A stretch of 7,917 nt of DNA, taken from assembly GCA_964541895.1 (NCBI GenBank), contig CAZISM010000194.1, forward strand, positions 1 to 7,917. Reading direction: 5' to 3'. Of this stretch, positions 1 to 7,500 are shown piece by piece. Source of the stretch: CAZISM01 sp964541895. GTDB taxonomy: Bacteria; Zhuqueibacterota; Zhuqueibacteria; Residuimicrobiales; Residuimicrobiaceae. The translations under genes and the position numbers were made by a program. The number at the start of each line of letters is the position of its first letter. Within the stretch, counting starts at the first letter, position 1. The notes beneath the pieces were generated by a model, which was not told the DNA's origin, made no database searches, and saw only the letters and a list, made by a program, of their open reading frames with translations.

Positions 1-300
1 GTCCACCCGCAGCGCATTGCCGGCGGACAGGTTGGTGGTGCCGCCGCTGGCGATGCCGTTCACCAGCACCATGCCAGCCGGTTGCGATTTTCGCACCTGC
101 ATGGCGGGAAACAGCAGCTGAATTTCTCGCTCATCAAAAAAAAGGCCGCTTCTTCTCATAACGGCGAGAAATTTCAAATTCATCGCAAACGGACGAAATG
201 GCCGTCCCGCCTCCAGGATCGTCACTGCATAGCGGCCTTGCAATTCGCGAGCAGCGGCTGCGCCGCCGGCTCCACTGCCAATGACAATAGCTGTTTTCAT
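1..300 (-). CDS. GMC-type FAD-dependent oxidoreductase, N-terminal 100 residues (continues beyond the window)
   Basis: The reverse complement reads 100 uninterrupted codons from an ATG at 300 to the window edge. The protein opens with MKTAIVIGSGAGG, a dinucleotide-binding Rossmann motif (G8, G10, G13), followed by TILEAG with Glu30 placed to bind the adenosine ribose of FAD. Residues 85-95 (SGGTTNLSAGN) fit the glycine-rich GMC signature that contacts the flavin. Enzymes of the glucose-methanol-choline family oxidise alcohols or related CH-OH groups; the substrate-binding half lies outside the window, so the substrate is unknown. There is no signal peptide, so it is probably cytoplasmic. The start is firm: a strong AGGAAGGAA lies at 307-315, six bases upstream, and the ATG overlaps the stop of the preceding gene (ATGA, 297-300), implying translational coupling. 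It is the fourth gene of the leftward unit. A run of eight T in the coding strand (136-143) is intact and in frame. Confidence 0.85.
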   Translation of the reverse strand, partial: MKTAIVIGSGAGGAAAARELQGRYAVTILEAGRPFRPFAMNLKFLAVMRRSGLFFDEREIQLLFPAMQVRKSQPAGMVLVNGIASGGTTNLSAGNALRVD

Positions 301-833
301 TGGCCGTTCCTTCCTGAAAATTGGGCGCGGCAAACAGGCAGGCCTTCGGTCATTCTCTGCGAAAAAACAAGACGCTCGCCACCGGTGAGGCCGGCCGCCA
401 GGCCCTCGTCCAATCCTGCAATGATACGACAGACCGGCGCCGAATAATATCGGCTGAAAAAACAGCTCCTGATGATCACCTCGCCATAGCTGCCACCGCT
501 ATAATCAATCCCCAGCAGACGATAGATAATCCTGCTCATCTCCATGGCTTCGGCGAACGATTTGATTCTGAATTGCTTGCGCAAATCTCGACCCATTGCG
601 TGCGCTCCTTCGAACAATCGTGCTTTGACAGCCTCAGGAACATCCACACATTTTTCAGCCCAGGCCGCCGTACAGGAAGCGTATTTGATCAACAACTCGC
701 GATATGAGAATCCTTCCAGCCTCGGCCTTTCGCATTGAAAAGCTCTAGCCGTCAGTTCAAACAGCTCGATCATTTTTTTCTTTTTATAAAAGCCAGGAAT
801 GCCGAAGCGCGCCAGGCTGAGGTAGATATTCAT
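297..833 (-). CDS. Small cysteine-containing protein, possibly ATC hydrolase-like (PF14196-type)
   Basis: A 178-aa soluble protein without signal peptide or membrane helices. I chose the ATG at 833, not the upstream in-frame ATG at 872, because 833 overlaps the stop of the preceding gene (ATGA, 830-833) and has AGGAAA at 842-847, eight bases away. The N-terminal two thirds look helical. The C-terminal third has an arrangement I associate with the L-2-amino-thiazoline-4-carboxylic acid hydrolase-like family: a Cys followed by aromatics (C124-F-F), a second Cys (C135), an Asp a few residues on (D142), then a Gly-rich turn and a closing C168-x-A-x-F. In that family the cysteines are presumed catalytic or metal-binding. 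Other cysteines are C34, C54 and C62. The family call rests on recalled motif spacing only; a V4R-like small-molecule-binding fold is an alternative. It sits between a membrane protein gene and a flavin oxidoreductase gene, which suggests a role in the same pathway. Confidence 0.5.
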   Translation of the reverse strand: MNIYLSLARFGIPGFYKKKKMIELFELTARAFQCERPRLEGFSYRELLIKYASCTAAWAEKCVDVPEAVKARLFEGAHAMGRDLRKQFRIKSFAEAMEMSRIIYRLLGIDYSGGSYGEVIIRSCFFSRYYSAPVCRIIAGLDEGLAAGLTGGERLVFSQRMTEGLPVCRAQFSGRNGQ

Positions 834-1240
834 GTCTGTTGTTTCCTGATCGCTGAATAAAAGTACAGGCAAACAAGACCCAGACTGCCATCCACGATGC
901 CATTGGTAAGGTAGATCAAAAAGGGATTATGAAAGATATACATGCCGAACGAAAGCAGCGAACTGGCCAGTTTGGCGTTAACCAGCAGCAACGGCAACAG
1001 AGCGGAGCCTGGGTTTCGGTACATCAGCCAGGCGATCACAGTGACCAGGTACATATAAGCAACTGCCAGGATCAGGTAAAAATGAAGGGACGGCACCGGC
1101 GCTACCATCATTCCGATCCGGACGGAAAGCATATTGAAAAAAACGACAACGCCATCGGACCAGAAAAGAAACAGCACACCTACCATGGCAAAAATCACGG
1201 CACAGGAAAAAGCAAAGGGTCGGTATAATTTCATTGGCAT
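830..1240 (-). CDS. Small four-helix integral membrane protein of unknown function
   Basis: A 136-aa, strongly hydrophobic protein. From the ATG at 1240, predicted membrane helices lie at about residues 9-27, 52-74, 81-102 and 106-130, with a short possibly amphipathic stretch at 31-47. The N-terminus (MPMKLYRP) and C-terminus (IRKQQT) are basic, so both ends probably face the cytoplasm. I recognise no catalytic motif and no family. An upstream in-frame ATG at 1291 would overlap the preceding gene by 44 bp and place a polar segment first, so I prefer 1240; AGGAA at 1245-1249 precedes it and partly overlaps the preceding stop codon. The second ATG at 1234 (MKLYRP) is an equally good start by spacing. 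It is the second gene of the unit, 7 bp after the radical SAM gene and overlapping the next by 4 bp. It could anchor, or move substrate for, its enzyme neighbours, but that is inference. Confidence 0.75.
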   Translation of the reverse strand: MPMKLYRPFAFSCAVIFAMVGVLFLFWSDGVVVFFNMLSVRIGMMVAPVPSLHFYLILAVAYMYLVTVIAWLMYRNPGSALLPLLLVNAKLASSLLSFGMYIFHNPFLIYLTNGIVDGSLGLVCLYFYSAIRKQQT

Positions 1241-1247
1241 GCCATTC

Positions 1248-2585
1248 CTATCGCTTGTTATAAATCTGGTTGAACCTGGCCAAATCTCCAAACTGCACCT
1301 GGTCTAACACCGCCATAGCGTCACTTCCGGCCAGCGGCAGGCTCTTGCCGGCCAGGAGCCGGTAATTTTTATTGATAAAGCATCCGTTCTCGGTTGGATA
1401 ACGCTGCTTCATGCCGGCAAAGATCGTTTCGACCGGCTGCTCCATGACATTGCCAAAGGTCATGGGCACAAACACGCAGGGGCTGACCTGGCCAAAGGCG
1501 TCTACATACACCATCTTGTTGCCGGCGTTGCAGCCAAAGCACTCTTTGCCTTCGAAATGGCCGAGGTAATTGACGGTTATTTTGCCTTCGGCGTTATAGC
1601 GCTCCTGCAGTCGCACCAGGGCCAACCGATCCGCCTCGGTGATCACCTGATCCTCCTGCGCAAACGCCGCTACGGCCGGTTTGGCCTCGCTCAGCCACGC
1701 TTCATGGATATCCAGTCCGATGAGAAATTGCAAAAACTCGTCCACCTGCCCGGTTCTGATCATTTCTCGTGACAGCACGGCAGAAACACCGACGTGGAGA
1801 CGATCGAAGCTTCGAAACGTATCCAGCGCCGTCACCGCTGCTTTGAAAGCGCCTTCATAGCGGCGCATGCTGTCATGGATTTCCGGCTTCCAGTGATCCA
1901 GGCTGACCGAAACATAATTCAATCCGGCGTTGACAAGATCTGCGGCCAGGCTCCGGCTCAACGTACAACCGGTGGTGAACAATTTGGTAGCACACTCTTC
2001 ACCGGCCGTTTCCACAAAGGAGACGATATCCCTGTTCAACAGCGGCTCGCCGCCGGTAAAACCGAGCCAAAAGACGCCCATGCGTTTGAGATCCTTGATG
2101 AGCCCGGTAATTACAGCGCGGTCCATGAGCCGACCAGAACGTCCCTTGTTATAGCAGTATTGACAGTTCTGCGGGCAGGCATTGGTCAAGCCGATTTGAG
2201 CATGTGAAGGCCCGGAACTCCTGGACAACAGATGCTCATCGATAAACCGGCTATAGGCTTTACTGTTCAGCGGCGGCAAATGCGAGTGGACGATCACACG
2301 ATCGCCAACTTTAATGGGTTGAAATTTATTGAGATATCGCAGCAAAAACAGATTAAGCCGGGGATCCGCCTTCAGTATTTGGCTGTTGGCTGCTACCGCC
2401 TTGATCAAGTCGAATTTGGTCGCTTTATTAGAAGCCAAAATTACACCTCTGTCGATGGGTAAATGTTGAAACATCAGTGCCATTAGGAAAACTATACGTT
2501 TCAGCCATAATGAAGTTACAGGAATTGGCACCCTTTTGATTCTTTTCCAGATACAGGCGGATTGGTCGTGCACAGGACCAGGCAT
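1248..2585 (-). CDS. Radical SAM enzyme with SPASM/twitch-like C-terminal cysteines
   Basis: A 445-aa protein. The radical SAM core carries CPQNCQYC (Cys137, Cys141, Cys144), the CX3CX2C ligands of the 4Fe-4S cluster that cleaves S-adenosylmethionine, followed by GFTGGEPLL (residues 175-183), the GGE motif that contacts the SAM amino group. The C-terminal part has CFGCNAG (Cys349, Cys352), VDAFGQVSPC (Cys370) and Cys402. This resembles the start of a SPASM domain and has enough cysteines for one auxiliary cluster, not the usual two. Residues 1-130 precede the core and match no domain I can name; a hydrophobic patch sits near residues 31-40. The start at 2585 is supported by GGAGAGG at 2596-2602; the internal ATGs at 2483 and 2474 lack ribosome binding sites. 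SPASM/twitch enzymes modify peptides, sulfatases or cofactors; no precursor peptide gene is visible here, so the substrate is unknown. It leads the four-gene unit. Confidence 0.88.
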   Translation of the reverse strand: MPGPVHDQSACIWKRIKRVPIPVTSLWLKRIVFLMALMFQHLPIDRGVILASNKATKFDLIKAVAANSQILKADPRLNLFLLRYLNKFQPIKVGDRVIVHSHLPPLNSKAYSRFIDEHLLSRSSGPSHAQIGLTNACPQNCQYCYNKGRSGRLMDRAVITGLIKDLKRMGVFWLGFTGGEPLLNRDIVSFVETAGEECATKLFTTGCTLSRSLAADLVNAGLNYVSVSLDHWKPEIHDSMRRYEGAFKAAVTALDTFRSFDRLHVGVSAVLSREMIRTGQVDEFLQFLIGLDIHEAWLSEAKPAVAAFAQEDQVITEADRLALVRLQERYNAEGKITVNYLGHFEGKECFGCNAGNKMVYVDAFGQVSPCVFVPMTFGNVMEQPVETIFAGMKQRYPTENGCFINKNYRLLAGKSLPLAGSDAMAVLDQVQFGDLARFNQIYNKR

Positions 2586-2642
2586 GTTTTCGCGACCTCT
2601 CCGGGAACCCCGTTTATACAGTTTTTTCTTTGAATATTAATT

Positions 2643-2671
2643 TTTATCTACCATATTTGACTCTGAATCAA
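2643..2671 (-). promoter_or_regulatory. Possible sigma-70-like promoter for the radical SAM unit
   Basis: On the minus strand, TTGATT (2671-2666) and GATAAA (2648-2643) are separated by 17 bases, the standard spacing of -35 and -10 elements. This would give an untranslated leader of roughly 50 nt before the ATG at 2585. An alternative -10, TATAAA at 2618-2613, lacks a good -35. The matches are imperfect and the region is AT-rich, so chance agreement is quite possible. Confidence 0.3.
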
Positions 2672-2673
2672 CT

Positions 2674-2698
2674 GTGCCGGGCGCTGTACCGCCCACAC
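2674..2698. repeat. Imperfect inverted repeat just upstream of the possible -35
   Basis: GGGCG (2679-2683) pairs with CGCCC (2690-2694) around the loop CTGTAC. After a small internal loop (CC against A), GTG (2674-2676) pairs with CAC (2696-2698). No T run follows on either strand, so it is not a standard terminator. Its position two bases beyond the proposed leftward -35 box, between divergent genes, suits an operator for a dimeric regulator, but no such regulator is in view. Confidence 0.35.
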
Positions 2699-2805
2699 GC
2701 ATAGCAACGATCGCTCTCGCAAGCCGCCGGACTCTAGCTCTGCATTGCGATCAGCGCAAGACCGCCGCTTTGCTGGTCAGAAGGCGAACGATCACCTAGA
2801 ATCGC

Positions 2806-3396
2806 ATGACAACACGAAACTTACACTTTTCAGCAACGGATTTTGATCAGTCGGAGCTGAAAAAACTAAAAGAAGGGGATCTGGCCGTATTTGAAAAGCT
2901 GTTTCGTCACTATTATCAACCCCTGGTGATCTTTGCCGGACACTATGTGAGCGAAAGCCAGGAGGCGCAGGATGTGGTCCAGGACGTATTTCTTCAGATC
3001 TGGCTGCACCGCGACCGCATCGATCCGGACCGCAATATAAAAACCTACCTCTTTACCGCTGTAAAAAACCGCTCGTTAAAACATTTGCGACACCTGCGCG
3101 TCAAAAACCGTTATTACGTATCTCAGGCGGCGCTCGACCCGGATCCGCTTACACCGGAAGAGACAACGCATCAACAGGAAATTGCCGCTGCGATCGAAAA
3201 AGCCGTCCAGGCTTTGCCGGAAAAATGTCGCACCGTTTTCTGCATGAACCGGTTTGACCGCCTGAAATACGCCGAAATAGCCGAGATCGAAGGAATTTCC
3301 ATAAAAACCGTAGAGACCCACATGGGGCGGGCGTTGCGCTTTCTCCGCGATCAGCTCAAGCACGTTCTTCTGCTCTGCCTCTCCCCTCTGTTCTGA
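2806..3396 (+). CDS. ECF-family RNA polymerase sigma factor (FecI/RpoE-like)
   Basis: A 196-aa extracytoplasmic-function sigma factor. Region 2 spans about residues 27-97: FEKLFRHYYQPLV, then EAQDVVQDVFLQIW, which binds the core polymerase clamp and contacts the -10 element. Region 4 spans about 129-184: LPEKCRTVF, then a helix-turn-helix YAEIAEIEGISIKTVETHM that reads the -35 element. The length and the closing RALRFLRDQL match the sigma-70 group expanded in Bacteroidota. The start is fixed on the 5' side by an in-frame TAG at 2797-2799. No clear Shine-Dalgarno precedes it, unlike most other genes here. A hydrophobic tail (VLLLCLSPLF) ends the protein. It is followed by a FecR gene and a TonB-dependent receptor, so its likely role is to switch on the uptake genes when the receptor is occupied. 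Whether it also transcribes fecR and the receptor cannot be seen from sequence. Confidence 0.93.
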   Translation: MTTRNLHFSATDFDQSELKKLKEGDLAVFEKLFRHYYQPLVIFAGHYVSESQEAQDVVQDVFLQIWLHRDRIDPDRNIKTYLFTAVKNRSLKHLRHLRVKNRYYVSQAALDPDPLTPEETTHQQEIAAAIEKAVQALPEKCRTVFCMNRFDRLKYAEIAEIEGISIKTVETHMGRALRFLRDQLKHVLLLCLSPLF

Positions 3397-3536
3397 AATC
3401 ATCACTTTTTTTTCGAACTTTTGTCAGGGTAAATCCCCTTCAGGGGGTACTATTACTGATGATCCTATTATCATGGTCAGGTGTCACCGAATAATCGGCC
3501 CTGAACATGGCACTGATCCCCCTTTCGGAAAATTAT
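3397..3536 (+). promoter_or_regulatory. Leader between sigma factor and FecR genes
   Basis: The 140 bases between the sigma stop and the preferred FecR start hold several signals in order: a run of eight T (3406-3413), CGAACTT (3414-3420), which is one base from the GGAACTT -35 of sigma-E promoters, two copies of a CAGGG..TA phrase (CAGGGTA at 3425-3431 and CAGGGGGTA at 3441-3449), a short hairpin, and two CTATTA copies (3450-3455 and 3465-3470). The gap is longer than expected for a simply co-transcribed pair. A separate promoter or a post-transcriptional control element is plausible. I see no credible -10 at a fixed distance from CGAACTT. Confidence 0.35.
3433..3448 (+). repeat. Short hairpin in the FecR leader
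   Basis: ATCCCC (3433-3438) pairs with GGGGGT (3443-3448) around a TTCA tetraloop: four G-C pairs, one G-U wobble and one A-U. No U tract follows, so it is not an intrinsic terminator. It lies about 90 bases before the FecR start codon. Confidence 0.4.
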
Positions 3537-4574
3537 ATGTCGGAAAAAGACCAACAAATCCTGATTGTTCGCTATTTGTCGGGCGAGTGCAGTGAGGCGG
3601 AGGCACAGCGCCTGCAAAGCCTGATGCAACAGGACCACCAGCTGCGCGAGCTCGTTCTCGCGATGCAAAAAGTATGGACCATGACGCCATCGCCCCGGGA
3701 CCAGGTCGACCTGGATGGAGCCTGGCAACAGATGCGCCTGCGAATCCGTTCTGCTGAAGTAAAGAGTAAACAGGCGAACCTCCGTCCCGCCCGACAGCCC
3801 TGGTTCATGCTGCGGCCTGGTCTGGTCAGGCGCTCGCTGCAATTTGCGCTGGTGGTACTTTTCATCAGCGGGGCGTTTCTCATTTATGACAGCTCGCAGG
3901 AAAAATCGGTGGTAACGCAGGATCCCTTCCGAACCGTTCGGGTAGAGAACGGCCAGCGGCTGGACATCAACCTGCCGGACGGCTCGCATATCAAACTGGA
4001 TGCCGGCAGCGAATTGCGCTTCCCCGCCGAATTCACCGACTCGCGGGAGGTGTTTCTGACCGGTGAGGCCTATTTTGAAGTGACCCACGACGCCCAGCGG
4101 CCGTTTCAAGTCCACGCCAACCACGCCATGATTCGCGTGCTCGGCACCAAATTCAACATCCGGGCCTGGCAGGAAAATCCTGTCGTGGCGGTGACGGTCA
4201 GCGAAGGATCGGTAGCGCTCAACAACAGCTACCGGCAGGATGAAAACAGCGTCATTATTCGCAAAGGATACTATAGCTCTCTCCCCGAAGCGGGTATCCC
4301 CTCTACACCGGCGCCGGTGGAGGTGGCCGCCAACCTGGGATGGATGCATAACGAGATCCATTTCAAGGACGCCAGTGTAAAAGAGGTGCTGGCCCAGCTG
4401 AAACGGTGGTATGATTTTACCTTCGACATCGAGGATCCGGCCATCCTGGAACACAGAATTACGGTTCACATCCGCATGACCAACATCGAAGATGTTCTGG
4501 AACTGATATCCATTCTCACCGACTGCAAGATCAGTAAGGATGGCAAAGCCATCAAAATAACGGCCAAACACTAA
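3537..4574 (+). CDS. FecR-family anti-sigma factor with DUF4974-like C-terminus
   Basis: A 345-aa single-pass inner-membrane regulator. Residues 1-95 are the cytoplasmic sigma-binding part (MSEKDQQILIVRYLSGECSE, then helices). A membrane helix follows at about 100-117 (LQFALVVLFISGAFLIY). The periplasmic FecR domain is at about 131-228, with the typical GQRLDINLPDGSHIKLDAGS, VFLTGEAYFEV and VLGTKFNIRA segments. A DUF4974-like module occupies about 271-343 (IHFKDASVKEVLAQLKRWYDF). The protein holds the sigma factor inactive or co-activates it, depending on contact with the receptor's STN domain. I chose the ATG at 3537 because the family normally begins just before the RYLSGE segment and GGAA lies six bases upstream; the ATG at 3507 (355 aa) lacks a ribosome binding site and cannot be excluded. 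An in-frame TAA at 3492 bars anything longer. The receptor gene starts 16 bases after its stop, so the two are probably co-transcribed. Confidence 0.92.
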   Translation: MSEKDQQILIVRYLSGECSEAEAQRLQSLMQQDHQLRELVLAMQKVWTMTPSPRDQVDLDGAWQQMRLRIRSAEVKSKQANLRPARQPWFMLRPGLVRRSLQFALVVLFISGAFLIYDSSQEKSVVTQDPFRTVRVENGQRLDINLPDGSHIKLDAGSELRFPAEFTDSREVFLTGEAYFEVTHDAQRPFQVHANHAMIRVLGTKFNIRAWQENPVVAVTVSEGSVALNNSYRQDENSVIIRKGYYSSLPEAGIPSTPAPVEVAANLGWMHNEIHFKDASVKEVLAQLKRWYDFTFDIEDPAILEHRITVHIRMTNIEDVLELISILTDCKISKDGKAIKITAKH

Positions 4575-4580
4575 GCCGAT

Positions 4581-4585
4581 GGGAG
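4581..4585 (+). promoter_or_regulatory. Ribosome binding site that sets the receptor start
   Basis: GGGAG lies five bases before the ATG at 4591. The upstream in-frame ATG at 4579 has only the FecR stop region before it and would put four residues ahead of the basic start of the signal peptide. This decides for 4591. Confidence 0.7.
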
Positions 4586-4590
4586 CTTTC

Positions 4591-7500
4591 ATGAAACGGA
4601 CGACTGTGTGGATCCTCTTACTCCTGAGCGCCTTTTGCAGCTTTGCGCAGGAGCATTTGCGACTGGATGAAAATGATTTCCGTGGCAAGCTGGTCCCCAA
4701 ATCCCTGTTGAGCAAAATCTCCATCCATCTCGACAACGCGCCTTTCGAGGTTGCACTGGCGACCATCTCTGAAATGAGCAACATCAAACTGAATTACAGC
4801 CGGGAAAACCTGCCCCTGGAAACAGAGGTGTCCCTGCACGAAGAAAACATCTATGCCATGGAAGCCCTGCTGACGGTGCTCAAAAACACCGGCACCATAT
4901 TAAAAATCACCCAGGAAGGTCAGCTGGCCATTGTCCCGCAAGAATCCAGACCGGAACCGACCGCTAACGTCAAAGGCATCATCAGCGGCACCGTCAAGGA
5001 TGTAAAAACCGGCGACCCGCTGCCGGGCGCCAATGTCTATCTGGACGGCACCGCCATCGGCGCGGTTTCCAACCTGGACGGTCTGTATCAGATCAAGCAG
5101 GTGCCGGCCGGCTCGTACACCCTGAAGGTGACCTTTATCGGCTACAAGCGCAGAGAAATGGCCGTACAGCTGTTGCCCGGCGAGACAAAGAAACTGGACA
5201 TCGCGCTCGATTTTGACGTAGTCCAGGGCGGCACGGTCGTCATCACCGCCCAGGCGGAAGGACAGGTGGCAGCCATCAACAAACAGCTGCGCTCAAACAC
5301 CATTAAAAATATCGTCTCCTCCGAACGCATCATGGAATTGCCCGACGCCAATGCCGCCGAATCCATCGGCCGCCTCTCCGGCGTGTCCATTCAACGAAGC
5401 GGCGGCGAAGGCAACCGGGTGGTCATTCGCGGTTTGTCGCCGACCTATAACGCCATCACCATCAACGGCGACAAAATCCCCGCCACCGACATGGGCGATC
5501 GCAGCGTCGATCTGAACATGATCTCTCCGGAAATGCTCAAAAGCATCGAATTGACCAAAGCGTTGACCCCGGATCAGGATGCGGACGCCTTTGGCGGCAC
5601 GGTCAATTTTCAACTCGCCGATGCTCCAAGCGGATTCCGCTACAATTTCCGTTTTCAACAGGGCTATAACGATCAGCGCAGCGAACTGGGCCAGTTCAAA
5701 GGCAGCATGATGCTGAGCAATCGCTTCCTGAACGACAAGCTGGGACTTTTGGTCACCGGCGGCAAGGAACGGGCACAAAGAGGCTCTGACCACCTCTCGG
5801 CCGGATATTATATCGTTCGCGAAAAAAGAGAGGGCGAACCGTTCGCCCCCATCTCGGTCTCTGGCGCCAACCTCTCCTACGTGGATGAAATGCGTGAACG
5901 CTCCGGTTTCAGCGTCGTTATGGATTACCGCTTGCCCAAAACAAAACTGATGCTCAGCAATTTTATGAGCCGCCTGGACCGGGACGAAATCGTAAACAGC
6001 AACAGCTATGCCTTGACCGACAACTGGCGTGACCTGGAATTCCGCAACCGCCTGACCCAGACCGATATCCTGTCCAATTCNNNNNNNNNNNNNNNNNNNN
6101 NNNNNNNNNNNNNNNNNNNNNNNNNNNNNNNNNNNNNNNNNNNNNNNNNNNNNNNNNNNNNNNNNNNNNNNNNNNNNNNNATCGCCGGCTATGTCAAACT
6201 GGGCGGCAAATATACCGACAAAATCAAAGAACGCGACAAGAATCATGCGCGACGGTTTCTCAACAGCAAACTCCCCGCCTTTGAACTGTATCATACCCAG
6301 TACGGACAACCCGGCTTTGCGTACAAAACCATCACCACCGGCTATCCGGCCGTCTCCAACTATCTCGACGAATCCTTTGACGCCGGCCATTTCTTGAACG
6401 GCAAGTATCCGTTTACCCACGGCTATGATACCGACGAGTTGAATCATCTCATGACGGCCTATGCCCTCGATTCACTGCTGGCCACCTCTTCCATGGAAGA
6501 TCTGGATGATTATGCAACAGACGAAACCGTCTCCTCCGGCTATATCATGTCGGAGGTGAACATCGGCCGGTTTCTCATGCTCATGCCGGGTGTGCGTTAT
6601 GAACATACCCACGCCAACATGACCGGCCGTAAAGGCTGGATTGCCAGCTCCGAGATGGAAGGCGACCTGGATGAACCGATCGTAACCGACACCACCGCGG
6701 TCAACAGCTATGCGCGCTGGTTTCCCATGATGCATGTCCGCCTCAAACCCACCGGCTGGTTTGACGTCCGCCTGGCCTACACCAGAACCATTTCCCGGCC
6801 GCGGCTGGATTACATGTTGCCCAAGAAAGCGGTGGACGGCTCGGCGCAAACCGTCTCCTTCGGCCGGCCCGATCTCAAACCGCAGACCTCCACCAACTAT
6901 GACATCTTTTTATCCTTCTACGGCAACACCCTCGGCTTGCTGACCTGTGGCGGTTTTTACAAAGAGATCTCGGACCTGATATTTTCCCGGGCCGGCCACA
7001 AAATTCTCAATGCCAAAAAAGAGGGCTATTCGGCCGAACTGCAGGGATTGACGCTGCAACAGCCGGAAAACAATCCCAACCTGACCAAAATCAAAGGCTG
7101 GGAAGTAGAGTGGCAAACCCGCTTCGATTGGCTGCCCTCGCCGCTGAACGGCCTGGTCCTCAACATCAATTACACCCATCTGTGGTCCGAAACCCGCTTT
7201 CCGCGTTCTCTGGTCAAACAGGAGAAAATCAACGTCTTTCCGTTCGTCAAAACCAGCGTCATCGATACCTTTCGCGTAGGCAACATGCCGGATCAGGCCA
7301 ACGATATCATGAACATCTCCATTGGCTACGACAAAGGCCCGCTGTCGGCCCGTCTGTCCATGCTGCACCAGGGGAAAACCCTGTCCAGCGTAGGCACTCG
7401 CCCCGAGCTGGACGGCTTTACCGCCGACCTGCTGCGCTGGGACTTTTCCGCCAACTATCGCTTGACCAAACATCTCGGCCTCTTTTTCAATTGGAACAAC

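Larger units (their letters stand above)
2586..2805. other. Divergent intergenic region between the radical SAM unit and the sigma factor gene
   Basis: These 220 bases separate two divergently transcribed units and must hold promoters for both. The part near the radical SAM gene (about 2604-2670) is AT-rich, with T and A runs; the part near the sigma gene is more GC-rich. It contains a possible sigma-70-like promoter on the minus strand and an imperfect inverted repeat, each listed separately. I see no convincing promoter for the rightward sigma gene; CATATTTG at 2652-2659 only loosely recalls the Bacteroidota TAnnTTTG element and lies about 150 bp from the start codon. No open reading frame of note is present. 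Confidence 0.6.

Noticed and set aside
82..447. Plus-strand open frame opposite the GMC and ATCH-like genes
   Set aside because: The minus strand here has an FAD-binding motif, ribosome binding site and coupled start; the plus frame is rich in Arg, Ser and Pro without pattern.
771..786. Programmed frameshift at the A-rich stretch (FYKKKKM) of the ATCH-like gene
   Set aside because: The frame is open through the run and continues with family-like sequence; nothing in the other frames extends usefully.
1..2585. Mycofactocin-type cluster (radical SAM plus GMC oxidoreductase)
   Set aside because: No precursor peptide, MftB-like carrier, peptidase or glycosyltransferase is visible, and the two small proteins do not resemble mycofactocin components.
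3433..3448. Intrinsic terminator between the sigma factor and FecR genes
   Set aside because: The stem is short and no U tract follows on either strand.
3473..3595. Short plus-strand frame of about 40 codons from an ATG at 3473 into the FecR start
   Set aside because: It has no ribosome binding site, no recognisable product and is out of frame with FecR; likely chance.
3477..4787. Long open frame (436 codons) on the minus strand across the FecR gene
   Set aside because: It is an antisense shadow: the plus strand encodes clear FecR and DUF4974 domains, and the minus translation is rich in His, Gln and Arg with no domain.
5293..6447. Open frame of 384 codons on the minus strand across the receptor and the gap
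   Set aside because: It runs through the N block and lies opposite the receptor plug; the translation has no recognisable motif.
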